NCBI GenBank assembly: GCA_021568835.1
Contig: JAKGSH010000010.1
Span: 124,001-188,000 of the forward strand
Reading direction: 5' to 3'
Source of the DNA: Streptomyces sp. Tue 6430
GTDB taxonomy: Bacteria > Actinomycetota > Actinomycetes > Streptomycetales > Streptomycetaceae
DNA: 64,000 nt
Position numbers and translations under genes: made by a program. Under the pieces are notes generated by a model. That model worked only from the letters and a program-made list of their open reading frames with translations. It was not told where the DNA came from and made no database searches. Below, piece after piece: positions 15,553 to 25,226 of this stretch. Each line of letters opens with the position of its first letter. The first letter of the stretch is position 1.

Positions 15553-17834
15553 ATGACCAGCACGGCTCCCGAGAAGACGCTTCCCGGCCGGGCACCCTCG
15601 CCCGTCTCCGAGGTCGAGCTCTCCATCGGCGGCATGACCTGCGCCTCCTGCGCGGCCCGCATCGAGAAGAAGCTCAACCGGATGGACGGCGTCACGGCGA
15701 CCGTCAACTACGCCACGGAGAAGGCGAAGATCTCCTACCCGGACGGGATCGAGGTCGCCGACCTCATCACCACGGTCGAGAAGACCGGCTACACGGCCGC
15801 GGCCCCGCCCCCGCCGGCTCCCCGGGCGGCGAGGACGAGGCCGACGGCGCCGCGCCCGCCGTCGACCACGAGTCGGCCGCCCTGCGGCAGCGTCTGTTCG
15901 TGTCGCTGGCCCTCTCGGTGCCCGTGGTGCTGATGGCGATGGTCCCGGCCCTGCAGTTCGAGAACTGGCAGTGGCTGTCGCTGACCCTGGCCGCCCCGGT
16001 CGTGGTCTGGGGCGCGTTCCCCTTCCACCGGGCCGCCTGGACGAACGCCCGGCACGGCGCGGCGACCATGGACACCCTGGTGTCGATCGGCACGCTCGCC
16101 GCCCTCGGCTGGTCGCTGTGGGCCCTGTTCTTCGGCACCGCCGGCATGCCGGGCATGCGGCACGGCTTCGAGTTCGCCATCTCGCGTTCCGACGGCTCGT
16201 CCTCCATCTACCTGGAGGCCGCGGCCGGCGTGACGACGTTCATCCTCGCCGGGCGCTACCTGGAGGCGAGGTCCAAGCGCAAGGCCGGCGCGGCGCTGCG
16301 GGCGCTGCTGGAACTGGGCGCGAAGGACGTCTCCGTACTGCGGGACGGCACCGAAGTGCGCGTCCCCGTCAACCGGCTGGCGGTAGGCGACCGCTTCGTG
16401 GTGCGTCCGGGCGAGAAGATCGCGACCGACGGGACGGTCGTCGAGGGGATCTCCGCGGTCGACGCCTCCATGCTGACCGGCGAATCCGTACCGGTGGACG
16501 TGGGTGTCGGCGACAGCGTGACCGGAGCGACGGTGAACGCCGGCGGCCGACTCGTCGTCGAGGCGACCCGGGTCGGCGCCGACACCCAGCTCGCCCGGAT
16601 GGCGCGGCTCGTCGAGGACGCCCAGACCGGCAAGGCCGAGGTGCAACGCCTCGCCGACCGGATCTCCGGCGTCTTCGTCCCCGCCGTCCTGCTGATCGCC
16701 GTCGTCACCCTCGGCGCCTGGCTCGGCGCCACCGGGGATGCCACCGCCGCGTTCACCGCCGCCGTGGCCGTCCTGATCATCGCCTGCCCCTGCGCCCTCG
16801 GTCTCGCGACGCCGACCGCCCTCATGGTGGGCACCGGCCGCGGGGCCCAACTCGGCATCCTGATCAAGGGCCCCGAGGTCCTGGAGTCCACCCGCCGGGT
16901 CGACACGGTCGTCCTCGACAAGACCGGCACCGTGACGACCGGCCGGATGCGCCTCCACGACGTGTTCACCGCACCGGACGTGACCGAAGACGAACTGCTG
17001 CGCCTCGCGGGCGCGTTGGAACACGCCTCCGAGCACCCGATCGCCCAGGCGGTCGCCGCCGGCGCCGCCGACCGGACGGGAGATCTGCCGGTGCCCGAGG
17101 ACTTCCGGAACGTCGCCGGTCTCGGCGTCCAGGGCGTCGTCGACGGACACGCCGTACTCGTCGGCCGCGAGAAGCTCCTCGAGGAGTGGGCGATCGAGCT
17201 GCCGCGCGAACTGGCCGACGCCAAGGCCGCCGCGGAGGCCGAGGGGCGCACGGCGGTGGCCGTGGCCTGGGACGGCGAGGCGCGCGGTGTCCTGACCGTC
17301 GCGGACGCGGTCAAGGAGACCAGCGCCGAGGCGGTGGCCGAACTGCGCCGGCTGGGGCTGACGCCGGTCCTGCTGACCGGGGACAACCGGCTCGTCGCCG
17401 AGTCGGTCGCCCGGAGCGTCGGCATCGACGAAGTGATCGCCGAGGTGCTGCCGCAGGACAAGGTCGACGTCGTCAAGCGGCTCCAGGCGCAGGGCCGTAC
17501 GGTCGCCATGGTCGGCGACGGCGTCAACGACGCGGCCGCCCTCGCCACCGCCGACCTGGGCCTGGCGATGGGCACGGGCACGGACGCGGCGATCGAGGCG
17601 GGCGACCTGACCCTCGTACGGGGCGACCTGCGGGTGGCGGCGGACGCGATCCGGCTCTCCCGCAAGACCCTGGCCACCATCAAGGGAAACCTGTTCTGGG
17701 CCTTCGGTTACAACGTCGCCGCCCTGCCCCTCGCGGCCTTCGGGATGCTCAACCCGATGATCGCCGGCGCCGCGATGGCCTTCTCGTCGGTCTTCGTCGT
17801 CACCAACAGCCTGCGGCTGCGCTCCTTCAGGTAG
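15553..17834 (+). CDS. copA: Copper-translocating P1B-type ATPase CopA, frameshifted here
   Basis: The N-terminal HMA domain has GMTCASC. After a Pro-rich linker (about codon 85) the frame breaks at the C-runs in 15803-15814 and continues one frame over. Added as one C, the protein is 760 residues. The ATPase body is complete: transmembrane Cu path CPC in [14 protein letters not shown], actuator TGES, phosphorylation [11 protein letters not shown] motif SEHPIAQA and hinge GDGVNDAA. It exports Cu(I). The ATG at 15553 has AGGAG at eight bases. One HMA domain and eight predicted membrane segments match CopA proteins of the genus. The break is probably a base-call error. Confidence 0.9.
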
Positions 17835-17874
17835 CCGCCCGCGCCCGTACTCACCCCTCACCGCCGCCTGCTCA

Positions 17875-17917
17875 CCGCCGCCCGGCCGCCGTCCTCCAGG
17901 ACGGGGCCGGGCGGCGG
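17875..17917. terminator. Bidirectional hairpin between copA and tetR
   Basis: CCGCCGCCCGGCC (17875-17887) pairs with GGCCGGGCGGCGG (17905-17917), and an inner GTCCT/AGGAC stem closes the loop. It lies between two converging genes. Confidence 0.75.
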
Positions 17918-17986
17918 CGTACGGGTCGGGCGCGGGCCGGCCCCGTCACGGGCCGGCCCCGTCACGGGCCGGCCCCGCCGCGGAGT

Positions 17987-18635
17987 TCAGCCGTCCCGCC
18001 CCGGACCGTAGTAGCCGAGGAACATGTCCACCCCGCTGACGACGAGGCGGTCGGTGAGTCCGTCGTCGACGTGGGTGCCGTAGGTGCTGAAGACCATGTG
18101 GGGGAAGACCAGCAGCGCGTAGAGCTGGATGATCGCGGCCTCCAGGTCGGGGATGACCAGCCGCCCCTGGTCCGCCAGGGCGCGCAGGGCGCCGGCGACG
18201 GCCGGGTGGTGGACCTCCGGACCGCGGCCGTGCCAGGCCTGCCCGAGTTCGGGAAGCGGTGCTGTTCGGCGGCGACCAGGTTGCGCAGGGCGATGACGTC
18301 CTCGTTCGTCCTGACCGCGTGCACCCAGGTGCGGGCGGCGTCGACGAGGGCCGCGCGCAGGTCCTCGGCATCCGGCAGCCCGCGAGGGCCGCCGAGGAGG
18401 CATGGCCGAGCGGTTCGTCGAGCGCGCTCGTGATGACCGCGGTGAACAGCGCCTCCTTGCTGCCGAAGTGGTTGTAGACCGTCACCTTGGACACGCCCGC
18501 CCCGGCGGCGATGGCGTCCATGCCGACCGCGAAGCCGTCGCGCAGGAACAGCTCACGCGCGGCCCGGACGATGGCCTGCCGTTTCCGTTCGGCCCGGGGG
18601 CCGCTGGGGGGCTGTCTGCCGCTCTCCACGCTCAT
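17987..18635 (-). CDS. TetR-family repressor of the adjacent MFS pump, two frame breaks
   Basis: The HTH region starts at ATG 18635 and reads AARELFLRDGFAVGMDAIAA ... VYNHFGSKEALFTAV. The remaining protein is spread over three frames: the segment RAALVDAARTWVHAVRTNED, then LGQAWHGRGPEVHHPAVAGA to the end YYGPGRDG. Adding single bases near 18381-18410 and in the GGG at 18251-18253 yields 216 residues, normal for TetR_C_33-like regulators. It diverges from an MFS gene across two inverted repeats, so it most likely represses that pump. Confidence 0.8.
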
Positions 18636-18656
18636 GGGCCGATCCTAGCAACCGAC

Positions 18657-18701
18657 TGAACTGAACAGTTGAGTTCATGTGAACTGAGCAGTACAGTTCA
18701 C
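18657..18701. promoter_or_regulatory. Two adjacent inverted-repeat operators between tetR and the MFS gene
   Basis: TGAACT-N9-AGTTCA (18657-18677) and GTGAACTG-N7-CAGTTCAC (18679-18701) share the half-site GAACT. They lie back to back in the divergent promoter region, right upstream of the TetR start. Confidence 0.75.
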
Positions 18702-18789
18702 TTCGGTGGACGGCACCCTCCACCGCCCTCCCCTCTCGCGAATCTCACGAGTCTCGCGAACCTCACGGACCTCACGGACAGGACGCGCC

Positions 18790-20221
18790 ATGACGCACCC
18801 CGCCGGTCACCTGCACCGGGCCCCGAACCTCGACGACCCGGCGCCGGACCCTCGGCGCTGGACGGCCCTCGCGCTCCTCTGCGTCGCCCAGTTCATGCTG
18901 GTCCTGGACGTCACCGTGGTGAACGTCGCCCTGCCCGACATGGCCGCCGACCTGCGCCTCGACCGGGCGACGCTGACCTGGGTGGTCACCGCGTACACCC
19001 TGTGCTTCGGCGGGCTGATGCTGCTCGGCGGCCGTCTCGCCGACGCCCTCGGCGCCCGCCGTACCCTTCTCGCCGGGCTCGCCCTCTTCACCGCCGCGTC
19101 CCTGGTCGCCGGACTGGCCGAGGACGCCACCACGCTGCTGGGCGGCCGGATCGCCCAGGGGGTGGGAGCCGCCCTCCTCTCCCCCGCCGCGTTGTCGATC
19201 GTCACCACCACCTTCCACGGCGCCGAACGCACCAGGGCGCTCGGCGCGTGGGCCGCGATCGGTGGCTCGGGGCGGCGGCCGGCGTCCTGGCCGGCGGCAC
19301 CCTGACCGACGGGCCGGGCTGGCAGTGGGTCTTCTTCGTCAACGTGCCGGTCGGCCTGGCCGTCCTCGCCGCCCTGCCCGCGTTCGTCCCGCCCGCGCCC
19401 CGCGGCCGGCCCGGCTCGACGTCCCGGGCGCGCTCCTGGTCACCGCGGGCACCGGCTCGCTCGTCTACGGCCTGGTGGAGGCGGGCGACTCCGGCTGGAG
19501 CGCGCCGCACACCCTGCTGCCGCTCGCCGCCTCGGCGGTCCTGTACGCGGGATTCGCCGCGGTCGAACGAGCCACCCGCACTCCGCTGATGGATCTGCGG
19601 ATGTTCACCCGTCGCCCGGTCCTCGCGGGCGCGTTCCTGATGCTGACGGCCACCGCGCTGCTGATCGCGTACTTCTTCCTGGGTTCGGTGTACCTCCAGC
19701 ACCTCCGCGGCTTCGGCCCGCTGCGGACCGGCCTGCTGTTCCTGCCCGCGGCGGTGGCGACCGGCCTCGGCGCCCACCTCGCCTCCCGGCTGGTCGGCCG
19801 GGTGGGCGGCCGCGCCGTCGCCGTGGCCGGCATGGCCGTCGCCGGCCTCGGTTCCGTGCCGCTGACCCGGCTGTCCGCCGAGGGCGGCGTGTACGCGGGC
19901 CTGCTGCCCGGCTTCGCGGTGGCCTCGTTCGGCCTCGGCGCGGTCTTCGTCACCGCCACCACCACCGCGCTGGGCATGGTGGACCCCCATGAGGCCGGTC
20001 TCGCCTCGGGAGTGGTCAACACCTTCCACGAGGTGGGCGGTTCGATCGGCGTCGCGGTCGTCTCCACGGTCGCCGCCGCGGGCATCGAGTCCGGCTCCGC
20101 CGGCGGCTTCACGGACGCCTTCACCGTCTGCGCCCTCGCGGCGGCGGGAAGCGCCGCCGCGGCCGCGGTGCTCGTACCGCGCGGCAGGCCGCAGACGAGC
20201 GGGGTCCCGCACGTGCACTGA
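18790..20221 (+). CDS. DHA2-type MFS multidrug efflux pump, two frame breaks
   Basis: A 14-helix drug:H+ antiporter of the EmrB/QacA group once repaired (477 residues). It starts with an Asp/Pro-rich tail, then LCVAQFMLVLDVTVVNVALP (helix 1, motif D1) and LLGGRLADALGARRTLLAG (motif A). Motif C-like GSGAAAGVLAGG spans the first break, at GGGG 19269-19272. The second break is at CCCC 19398-19401, before LDVPGALLVTAG. The helices then run to VPHVH. It exports toxic organic compounds, probably under the divergent TetR. Both breaks need one added base. Confidence 0.85.
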
Positions 20222-20290
20222 GACGCCGCACGAGGGCGCCGTACGAGGACGTCGTACGAGCAGGGCGGCAAAGCCTCCGGAACCCCTTTG

Positions 20291-20315
20291 CTGTATACCC
20301 CAGGGGGGTATACAG
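20291..20315. promoter_or_regulatory. CsoR-type copper operator upstream of the DUF4396 gene
   Basis: CTGTATACCCC-AGG-GGGGTATACAG is a perfect 11-bp inverted repeat and shares its core with the copZ site at 15053-15071. It sits about 50 bp before the DUF4396 start. Confidence 0.85.
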
Positions 20316-20365
20316 TCGATGGCTGTGGGGCTCAGGAAGACGGGCCGCACCCGACGGGAATGGGG

Positions 20366-20914
20366 ATGACGGTCATGGACCACACCGCTCACCACACGAC
20401 GACCGGGCAGCACCACGCGCCGCACGAGGGCCACCACGGCCGCGCGGACCACGCGGACCACGGGACGCACGCGGGCCCGGGGGCGTCCTGGAGCACGGCG
20501 GTCAAGGCGACCCTGCACTGCCTCACCGGCTGCGCCGTCGGCGAGATCCTCGGCATGGTCATCGGCACCGCCCTGATGTGGGGCAACGTGGCCACCATGG
20601 TCCTGGCGATCGCGCTGGCGTTCCTCTTCGGCTACTCCTTCACCCTGTTCGCCGTCGTCCGGGCCGGACTCGACCTCAGGAGCGCGGTCAAGGTGGCGCT
20701 CGCCGCCGACACCGTCTCCATCGCCGTGATGGAGCTCGTCGACAACGGCATCATCGCCCTCGTCCCCGGCGCGATGGACGCCCACCTCTCCGACGGGCTG
20801 TTCTGGTCGTCCCTGCTCGGCGGCTTCGCGGTCGCCTTCCTGATCACCACCCCGGTCAACAAGTGGATGATCGGCCGCGGCAAGGGCCACGCCGTCGTCC
20901 ACGCCCACCACTGA
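20366..20914 (+). CDS. DUF4396 membrane protein, probable copper-regulon member
   Basis: A 182-residue membrane protein. The N-terminal 45 residues are extremely His-rich (HTAHHTTTGQHHAPHEGHHG), followed by four or so membrane segments (LTGCAVGEILGMVIGTALMW; MVLAIALAFLFGYSFTLFAV; SLLGGFAVAFLITTPVNKWM) and a short His tail. Cys and Met residues occur at the first membrane segment. The family has no established function. The His tail and the CsoR operator suggest metal binding or trafficking. The start is ambiguous among ATG 20360, 20366 and 20375; GGGGA fits 20375 about as well. Confidence 0.82.
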   Translation: MTVMDHTAHHTTTGQHHAPHEGHHGRADHADHGTHAGPGASWSTAVKATLHCLTGCAVGEILGMVIGTALMWGNVATMVLAIALAFLFGYSFTLFAVVRAGLDLRSAVKVALAADTVSIAVMELVDNGIIALVPGAMDAHLSDGLFWSSLLGGFAVAFLITTPVNKWMIGRGKGHAVVHAHH

Positions 20915-20970
20915 CGATCAGGCGGTGACGGCGCCGCCCCGTCCCGGGCGCCCCGTGCCGGCCGGACGCC

Positions 20971-21029
20971 CGGATGCAGCAGCGCGCCCCGCCCGACGGA
21001 TCCCCGGGCGGGGCGCGCTGCTGCATCCG
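20971..21029. terminator. Very strong hairpin (25-bp perfect stem)
   Basis: The 25 bases at 20971-20995 are perfectly complementary to 21005-21029, with a 9-base loop. It follows the DUF4396 stop by 57 bases and precedes the next gene's ribosome site. Such a long perfect stem exceeds what termination needs. Confidence 0.8.
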
Positions 21030-21119
21030 AGTGGTTCCGGCGGCGTACCACAACCGGGGGCCGGAGCGGGCGAGTCACTCCCGGCAACCTCCGCGACCCA
21101 TGCACGAGAGGAAACCGCC

Positions 21120-21518
21120 ATGGCCCACCTCACCACGACGCACAGCCGGCCCTCCTGGGCGAGCGAGGACTTCCTCCTCGCGCCGCCGGACCCCGCCCGG
21201 CGTTTCGAACTGCCGCTCGACCCCCGGGACGTGCGCCGTCTGGAACTGCACGCGGCCCTCACCACCGCCGGGATCGCCCCGATGCCAGGCGACCGTGAGG
21301 CCATCGAGCAGCTCAGCGCGCTCCCGCAGGGCGTCCGGTCGACGCGGCAAGGGCCGCCGGTCTTCAGTCCGCCACCCGCGCGACGGGTCCCCGACCGCCG
21401 CGCGCGGACGCGTGAGCCGACTGGTGGGGCAGGAGCGGTTTGCGGATCAGGATCAGCGCCGCGTCGTCGTGCAGGTGGCCGCCCACGTGGGCGAGCAGAT
21501 CGTCGTGGAGCGCGGTGA
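21120..21518 (+). CDS. Hypothetical protein; C-terminus uncertain
   Basis: ATG 21120, after GAGAGGAAACC, opens a protein-like N-terminal part (SRPSWASEDFLLAPPDPARR, ELHAALTTAGIAPMPGDREA, IEQLSALPQ; about 77 residues). The tail then turns Arg/Gly-rich and runs antisense over the end of the phosphatase gene (from 21364). That tail is unlikely to be real, so the true gene probably ends near 21350 after a small frame error like those nearby. I do not recognise a family. Confidence 0.55.
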   Translation: MAHLTTTHSRPSWASEDFLLAPPDPARRFELPLDPRDVRRLELHAALTTAGIAPMPGDREAIEQLSALPQGVRSTRQGPPVFSPPPARRVPDRRARTREPTGGAGAVCGSGSAPRRRAGGRPRGRADRRGAR

Positions 21519-22555
21519 GGGTGCGTGCCGGTTCCTCGGTCAGCGTCCGCGCCAGCCCGTCGTGGAGGGGTAGAACTCGCGGTCGCGGTCACGTGCCTCA
21601 GTGACGCCGTCGGTGTAGAGCAGCAACTGGTCGCCGTCGGTGAACGGCAGGACGTGGAGGTCGGGGGTCTGGTCCGTGAGGGCGCGCAGGCCGAGCGGCG
21701 GGGCCGGATTCGGCGGTACCACCGGGACGATGCCGCCGGACGCGGGGACCAGCAGCGGGGCGCGTGTCCGCAGTTCACCACTTCCAGCTGTCCGGGACGC
21801 GGGTACCCGGCGACCACGGCGGTCACGAAGTCGTCGGGGCCGAGGTTGCGCGCCAGGCTGCGCTCGATCCGGTCGACGACCGCGAGGAGGTCCGGTTCGT
21901 CGTGCGCGGCCTCCCGGAAGACGCCGAGCACCAGCGCGGCCGTACCCACGGCCGGCAGCCCCTTGCCCCGCACGTCGCCCACGATCAGGCGGACGCCGTA
22001 CGGGGTGGGCACCAGGGCGTAGAGATCGCCGCCGATCCGGGCCTCGGCCGCGGCGGCGCTGTAGCGGACGGCGACCTGGAACGGGCCGACCGTGGGCGGC
22101 ACCGGCACGAGCAGCGCGTGCTGGGCGGTCTCCGCGACCGAGCGCACGGCGGCGAGGACCCGTTCCCGACGTCCGCGCAGCACGCTGGCAAGACCGCTCG
22201 CCAGAGTGACGGCGACCAGGACGGAGAGCACGGCGGCCAGATCGCCTCCCGGCACCCCGTGCCGCAGACCGTGGACCACGCCGAACACCGCGGCGAGCAG
22301 GCCGACGCACAGGACACCGCGCGGACCGTTGGTGGTGGCGGCCAGCGCGGGCCCGGCCGCGAGCAGCGGCAGCCAGGTCACCCCGGCTCCGCCGGCGAGG
22401 TCCACGGCCAGCACGACGAGGGTCACGAGCAGCACCGGCAGTACGGCCGCCACCGCGGCGGCCCGCCTGACCGCCGGAGCCCCGGGGACCCGCACGCGTC
22501 TCGCGAGGGGTCGCGCGGTCCGGTGGCCGTCACGGCGGTCTCGGGCCTGACTCAT
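21364..22555 (-). CDS. Membrane-anchored SpoIIE-type PP2C serine phosphatase, two frame breaks
   Basis: Repaired length is 397 residues. About four membrane segments (residues 28-115) precede a PP2C/SpoIIE domain. Metal-binding motifs are present: RIGGDLYALV, IVGDVRGKGLPAVGTAALVL, LLYTDGVTEARD and HDDAALILI. Frame breaks occur in the GGGG runs at 21757-21760 and 21567-21570; adding one base to each restores continuous homology, including the end at TGA 21366-21364. Such phosphatases dephosphorylate anti-sigma-factor antagonists in Streptomyces. Its partner is not evident here. Confidence 0.85.
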
Positions 22556-22585
22556 GGGTGTCCGCAGTCCTCGTCTGTGCAGGGG

Positions 22586-22655
22586 GGATCCGTGCGTGCG
22601 GATCCGCGCGTACGGGTCCGCGCGTACGGATCCGTGCCGGCGGATCCGCGCATGA
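22586..22655. repeat. Tandem repeat, 14-bp unit ggatccgcgcgtac, 5 copies
   Basis: Five head-to-tail 14-base units with one to four differences each, in the leader region of the phosphatase gene. No gene or ribosome site lies inside. Confidence 0.92.
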
Positions 22656-22726
22656 GTGGATCGCCTCGGAACGCCTGTTTCATCCAGGAATACGGGTTCG
22701 GCCCGCGCGTCACAAGGAGAGGGTTT

Positions 22727-23485
22727 TCAGATAGTGAGCGACAGCCCCCTGGTCACCCGGCCCGCCGTCGGGATGAGCCGCTCCCTGATGTCCCGCAGCC
22801 GGTGCAGCCGGTCCGCCGGCAGGGAGACCCCGAGCGAGCCGAGGGTGTCCCCGCTGTAGACGGGGACGGCGACGCAGACCGTGCCGAGGATGTACTCCTC
22901 CAGGTCGGTGACGGCCGGCGCCATCGGCGCGGCGTCCAGGCGGCGCAGCAGTTCGGCCGGGTTGGTGACCGTCCGCGGGGTGAGGTCGCGCAGGTGGTGG
23001 CGGGAGAGGTACTCGCGGCGGGCCGCGTCGTCGAGCTCGCGCAGGACGGACTTGCCGAGCGCGGTGGCGTGTCCGGCGTCCTCGAAACCCACCCAGAGGT
23101 CGACGCGGGGCGTCCGGGGGCCGTCGACGATCTCGGCGACCCGGATCTCGCCGTCCTCGTAGAAGGTGAGGTAGGCGGCGCTCGCCAGCTCGTCCCGCAG
23201 CGCGGCGAGCACGGGGCGGACCCGGTGGAGCAGCGCCTGCCCGCGGCCCGTCGAGTGCAGCGTCCGCAGCTTGTCGCCCAGGACGAAGCCGCCGTCCTCC
23301 AGTTTGCTCACGTAGCCGTCGTGGACCAGCGTCCGCAGCAGGTGGTAGGCGGTCGCCAGGGGCAGGCCGGTCTCGCGGGCGAGTTGCTTCGCCGGGGCGC
23401 CGTTCTCGTGCGCGCCGACCGCCTCCAGCAGGCGGAAGGCCCGCTGGACGGACGTGATCAGCGTCGGCCCGCCCTGCGCACCCAT
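22727..23485 (-). CDS. IclR-family transcriptional regulator
   Basis: A 252-residue IclR protein. The N-terminal winged HTH (about residues 8-70) reads SVQRAFRLLEAVGAHENGAP ... LARETGLPLATAYHLLRTLV. The effector-binding domain (about 90-250) contains GFEDAGHATALGKSVLRELD and CVAVPVYSGDTLGSLGVSLP. The ATG at 23485 gives the usual family length; the reading frame stays open far upstream but that part is repeat-derived and not family sequence. No regulated neighbour is obvious; it may act on distant genes. Confidence 0.87.
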   Translation of the reverse strand: MGAQGGPTLITSVQRAFRLLEAVGAHENGAPAKQLARETGLPLATAYHLLRTLVHDGYVSKLEDGGFVLGDKLRTLHSTGRGQALLHRVRPVLAALRDELASAAYLTFYEDGEIRVAEIVDGPRTPRVDLWVGFEDAGHATALGKSVLRELDDAARREYLSRHHLRDLTPRTVTNPAELLRRLDAAPMAPAVTDLEEYILGTVCVAVPVYSGDTLGSLGVSLPADRLHRLRDIRERLIPTAGRVTRGLSLTI

Positions 23486-23728
23486 GCGTCCAGCGTGCGC
23501 CAGGGGTGGGGCACGGGCAAGACGGACGCGGGACACGCCGTTTTCTGGGCACCCGGCCCGCGTGAACGACGTGAACGACGTGAACGACACGAACGGAATG
23601 CACGACGCGGACCTCGTGAAGGACATGAGGAGCGCGGGGAGCGGGAAGGGCGGAAGGGCGTGAGCGGTATGGACGACGTGGACAGCGAGGGCTCGCGGCG
23701 CGTCCCCCCGTCCTAGGAGCGCGACATC
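23486..23728. other. Intergenic region with a 9-bp tandem repeat
   Basis: Divergent gap between iclR and a small gene. It contains GTGAACGAC three times head to tail (23562-23588) followed by degenerate copies. No other signal was recognised. Confidence 0.6.
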
Positions 23729-23989
23729 GTGGAGCGGCTGGTCCCGGCCTGGCTGGCGGAGACCGAACGGCACGATCCGGCGGCGGCCCGCCGGGCCCGG
23801 ACGGAGTGGGAGCGGGATTCCCTGTCGGCCCGCACGGCCGAGGACCTCGCCATCTGGGTCACCGCCAGGGTCACCGACACCGGCTTCAACGAGGACGAGG
23901 GCCCGCACGTCGACGGGCCGGCCCGCATCACCCCGGCCGACAAGGACGCCGTGCACCGCTGGCTCGCGGGGCGGGGCCACGGCGTCTGA
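23729..23989 (+). CDS. Small hypothetical protein (86 aa)
   Basis: GTG 23729 has AGGAG nine bases upstream. The product is a charged, soluble 86-residue protein (LVPAWLAETERHDPAAARRA ... HRWLAGRGHGV) with typical codon usage and no signal peptide or membrane segment. I do not recognise the family. It is 131 bp upstream of the nucleotidyltransferase operon on the same strand and may be its first gene. Confidence 0.6.
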   Translation: MERLVPAWLAETERHDPAAARRARTEWERDSLSARTAEDLAIWVTARVTDTGFNEDEGPHVDGPARITPADKDAVHRWLAGRGHGV

Positions 23990-24120
23990 GGCCCGGCCTC
24001 CGCGAGGCACCGTGTCGACGGCGTCACTCCGGGTACCCGGAGATCTCGACGTCACGGTCCTGTGGACCCGGCCCGCCGGACGCGCCGGGTGACGGACCGT
24101 CCAGGAACAAGGGGGCAGTG

Positions 24121-24810
24121 ATGACGCAGCACGCGGACGACGACGCTCTGGATCAGCCCGCGGGCGTCGCGGAACTGCGGCTGGCGGCGGGAGGACCGGA
24201 TCCCGTCCCACCGGACGACGCGCCCGCGCAGGAGCTGCCGCTCGACCGCAACCAGGCGATCCTCCAGGCCGCCAAACAGATCGGTTCCCTCCTGAAGCGC
24301 AAGGGGCACCCGTTCGCCCTGGCGGGCAGTGTCGCCGTGTACGCCCACGGCGGCACCCAGAACCTCCAGCACGACGTCGACTTCGCCATCCGTCCCGAGG
24401 ACGCGGAGGCCGTCGCCGAGACGCTGCGGGAGGCGGGACTGACGGTGTACGAGCCGCCGGAGGACTGGCTGCTGAAGGCCGGCTGCCTCGGCCAGCAGGT
24501 CGACCTCATCTTCGAACTGGCCCACCGACCGGTCGACACGGAGCTGCTGGAGCGGGCCGAACGGCTCTCCGTCGACTCGGTCCTCATGCCGGTCCTGTCG
24601 CCGACCGACCTGGTGCACAGCCGGGTGGCCGCCTTCTCCGAGCACCACTGCGACTTCGGGGCGGTCCTGCCGATCGCCCGTGTGCTCCGGGAGAAGGTCG
24701 ACTGGGACCGGGTGCGCCGGGCCTGCGGCGACGAGCCGATGGCCGACGCGTTCTTCTACTTCCTGGAACGGCTGGACGTCATTCCGCCGAGGCCGAAGGA
24801 GGACCGGTGA
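24121..24810 (+). CDS. Nucleotidyltransferase-fold protein (MNT/AbiEii-like)
   Basis: A 229-residue protein. After a 40-residue acidic Pro-rich tail it has a nucleotidyltransferase core: GS at residues 69-70 in ALAGSVAVYAHGG, and the metal-binding pair D-x-D at Asp85/Asp87 (HDVDFAI). A following DLIFELAHRPVD strand supplies a likely third acid. These are the features of minimal nucleotidyltransferases found in some toxin-antitoxin and tRNA/protein-modifying enzymes. ATG 24121 follows a G-rich ribosome site. Its TGA overlaps the next ATG, so it is coupled to the BON-like gene. Confidence 0.8.
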   Translation: MTQHADDDALDQPAGVAELRLAAGGPDPVPPDDAPAQELPLDRNQAILQAAKQIGSLLKRKGHPFALAGSVAVYAHGGTQNLQHDVDFAIRPEDAEAVAETLREAGLTVYEPPEDWLLKAGCLGQQVDLIFELAHRPVDTELLERAERLSVDSVLMPVLSPTDLVHSRVAAFSEHHCDFGAVLPIARVLREKVDWDRVRRACGDEPMADAFFYFLERLDVIPPRPKEDR

Positions 24811-25226
24811 TGGGGTCTTTCGCCGAGCCCACGAACGGCGGCGCCGACAGCGCCGGCCCGCCCGCCGGGAACACCGGGAACACCGGGGCCGCCGGGAACG
24901 CGGGTGCCTCCGGCGCCCCCGGGAACGCGGGAAACACCGGGACCGCCGAGGCCGCCGAGGCCGCCGGGAACATCGAGGCCGCCGGGAACATCGAGTACCG
25001 CGTCGCCCACCTGCACGACCGGCTCGCCGCCGAGGAGCTCGCCGAACTGGGCGTGCGCGCCGAGGTGCGGGCCGGGTCGGTGGTGGTGACCGGCACGGTG
25101 CCCTCCGTGCAGTGCCGCGAGACGCTGCTGCGGACCGTCCACGAGGAACTGGCCGGACTCGCCGTGCACACCGACGTGGTGGTGGCCGGGACCGCCTCAC
25201 CCGACCGTGCGGAGGACCTGCCATGA
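24810..25226 (+). CDS. BON-like domain protein with Gly/Asn/Ala repeat linker
   Basis: A 138-residue protein. Residues 15-62 are low-complexity (GNTGNTGAAGNAGASGAPG-like units, then two AAGNIE copies), encoded by imperfect 9- to 15-base repeats. The C-terminal part (about 64-128) has the BON pattern: LHDRLAAEELAELGVRAEVR, SVVVTGTVPSVQCRETLL, VHTDVVVAG. BON domains bind membranes or other partners. There is no signal peptide, so it is probably cytosolic. ATG 24810 overlaps the previous TGA and has AAGGAGG at seven bases. Its own TGA overlaps the phosphoesterase ATG. Confidence 0.72.
   Translation: MGSFAEPTNGGADSAGPPAGNTGNTGAAGNAGASGAPGNAGNTGTAEAAEAAGNIEAAGNIEYRVAHLHDRLAAEELAELGVRAEVRAGSVVVTGTVPSVQCRETLLRTVHEELAGLAVHTDVVVAGTASPDRAEDLP

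Noticed and set aside
18669..19589. Separate genes for the pieces of the broken MFS pump
   Set aside because: The pieces are consecutive parts of one 14-helix protein joined by single-base repairs.
22727..24211. An extended 494-codon version of the IclR gene
   Set aside because: Only the 252 residues from ATG 23485 match IclR; the upstream extension runs through tandem repeats and antisense to another small gene.
24850..25000. Collagen-like Gly-x-y protein
   Set aside because: The GNT/GNA/GAP units are short and irregular and serve as a linker to a BON-like domain.
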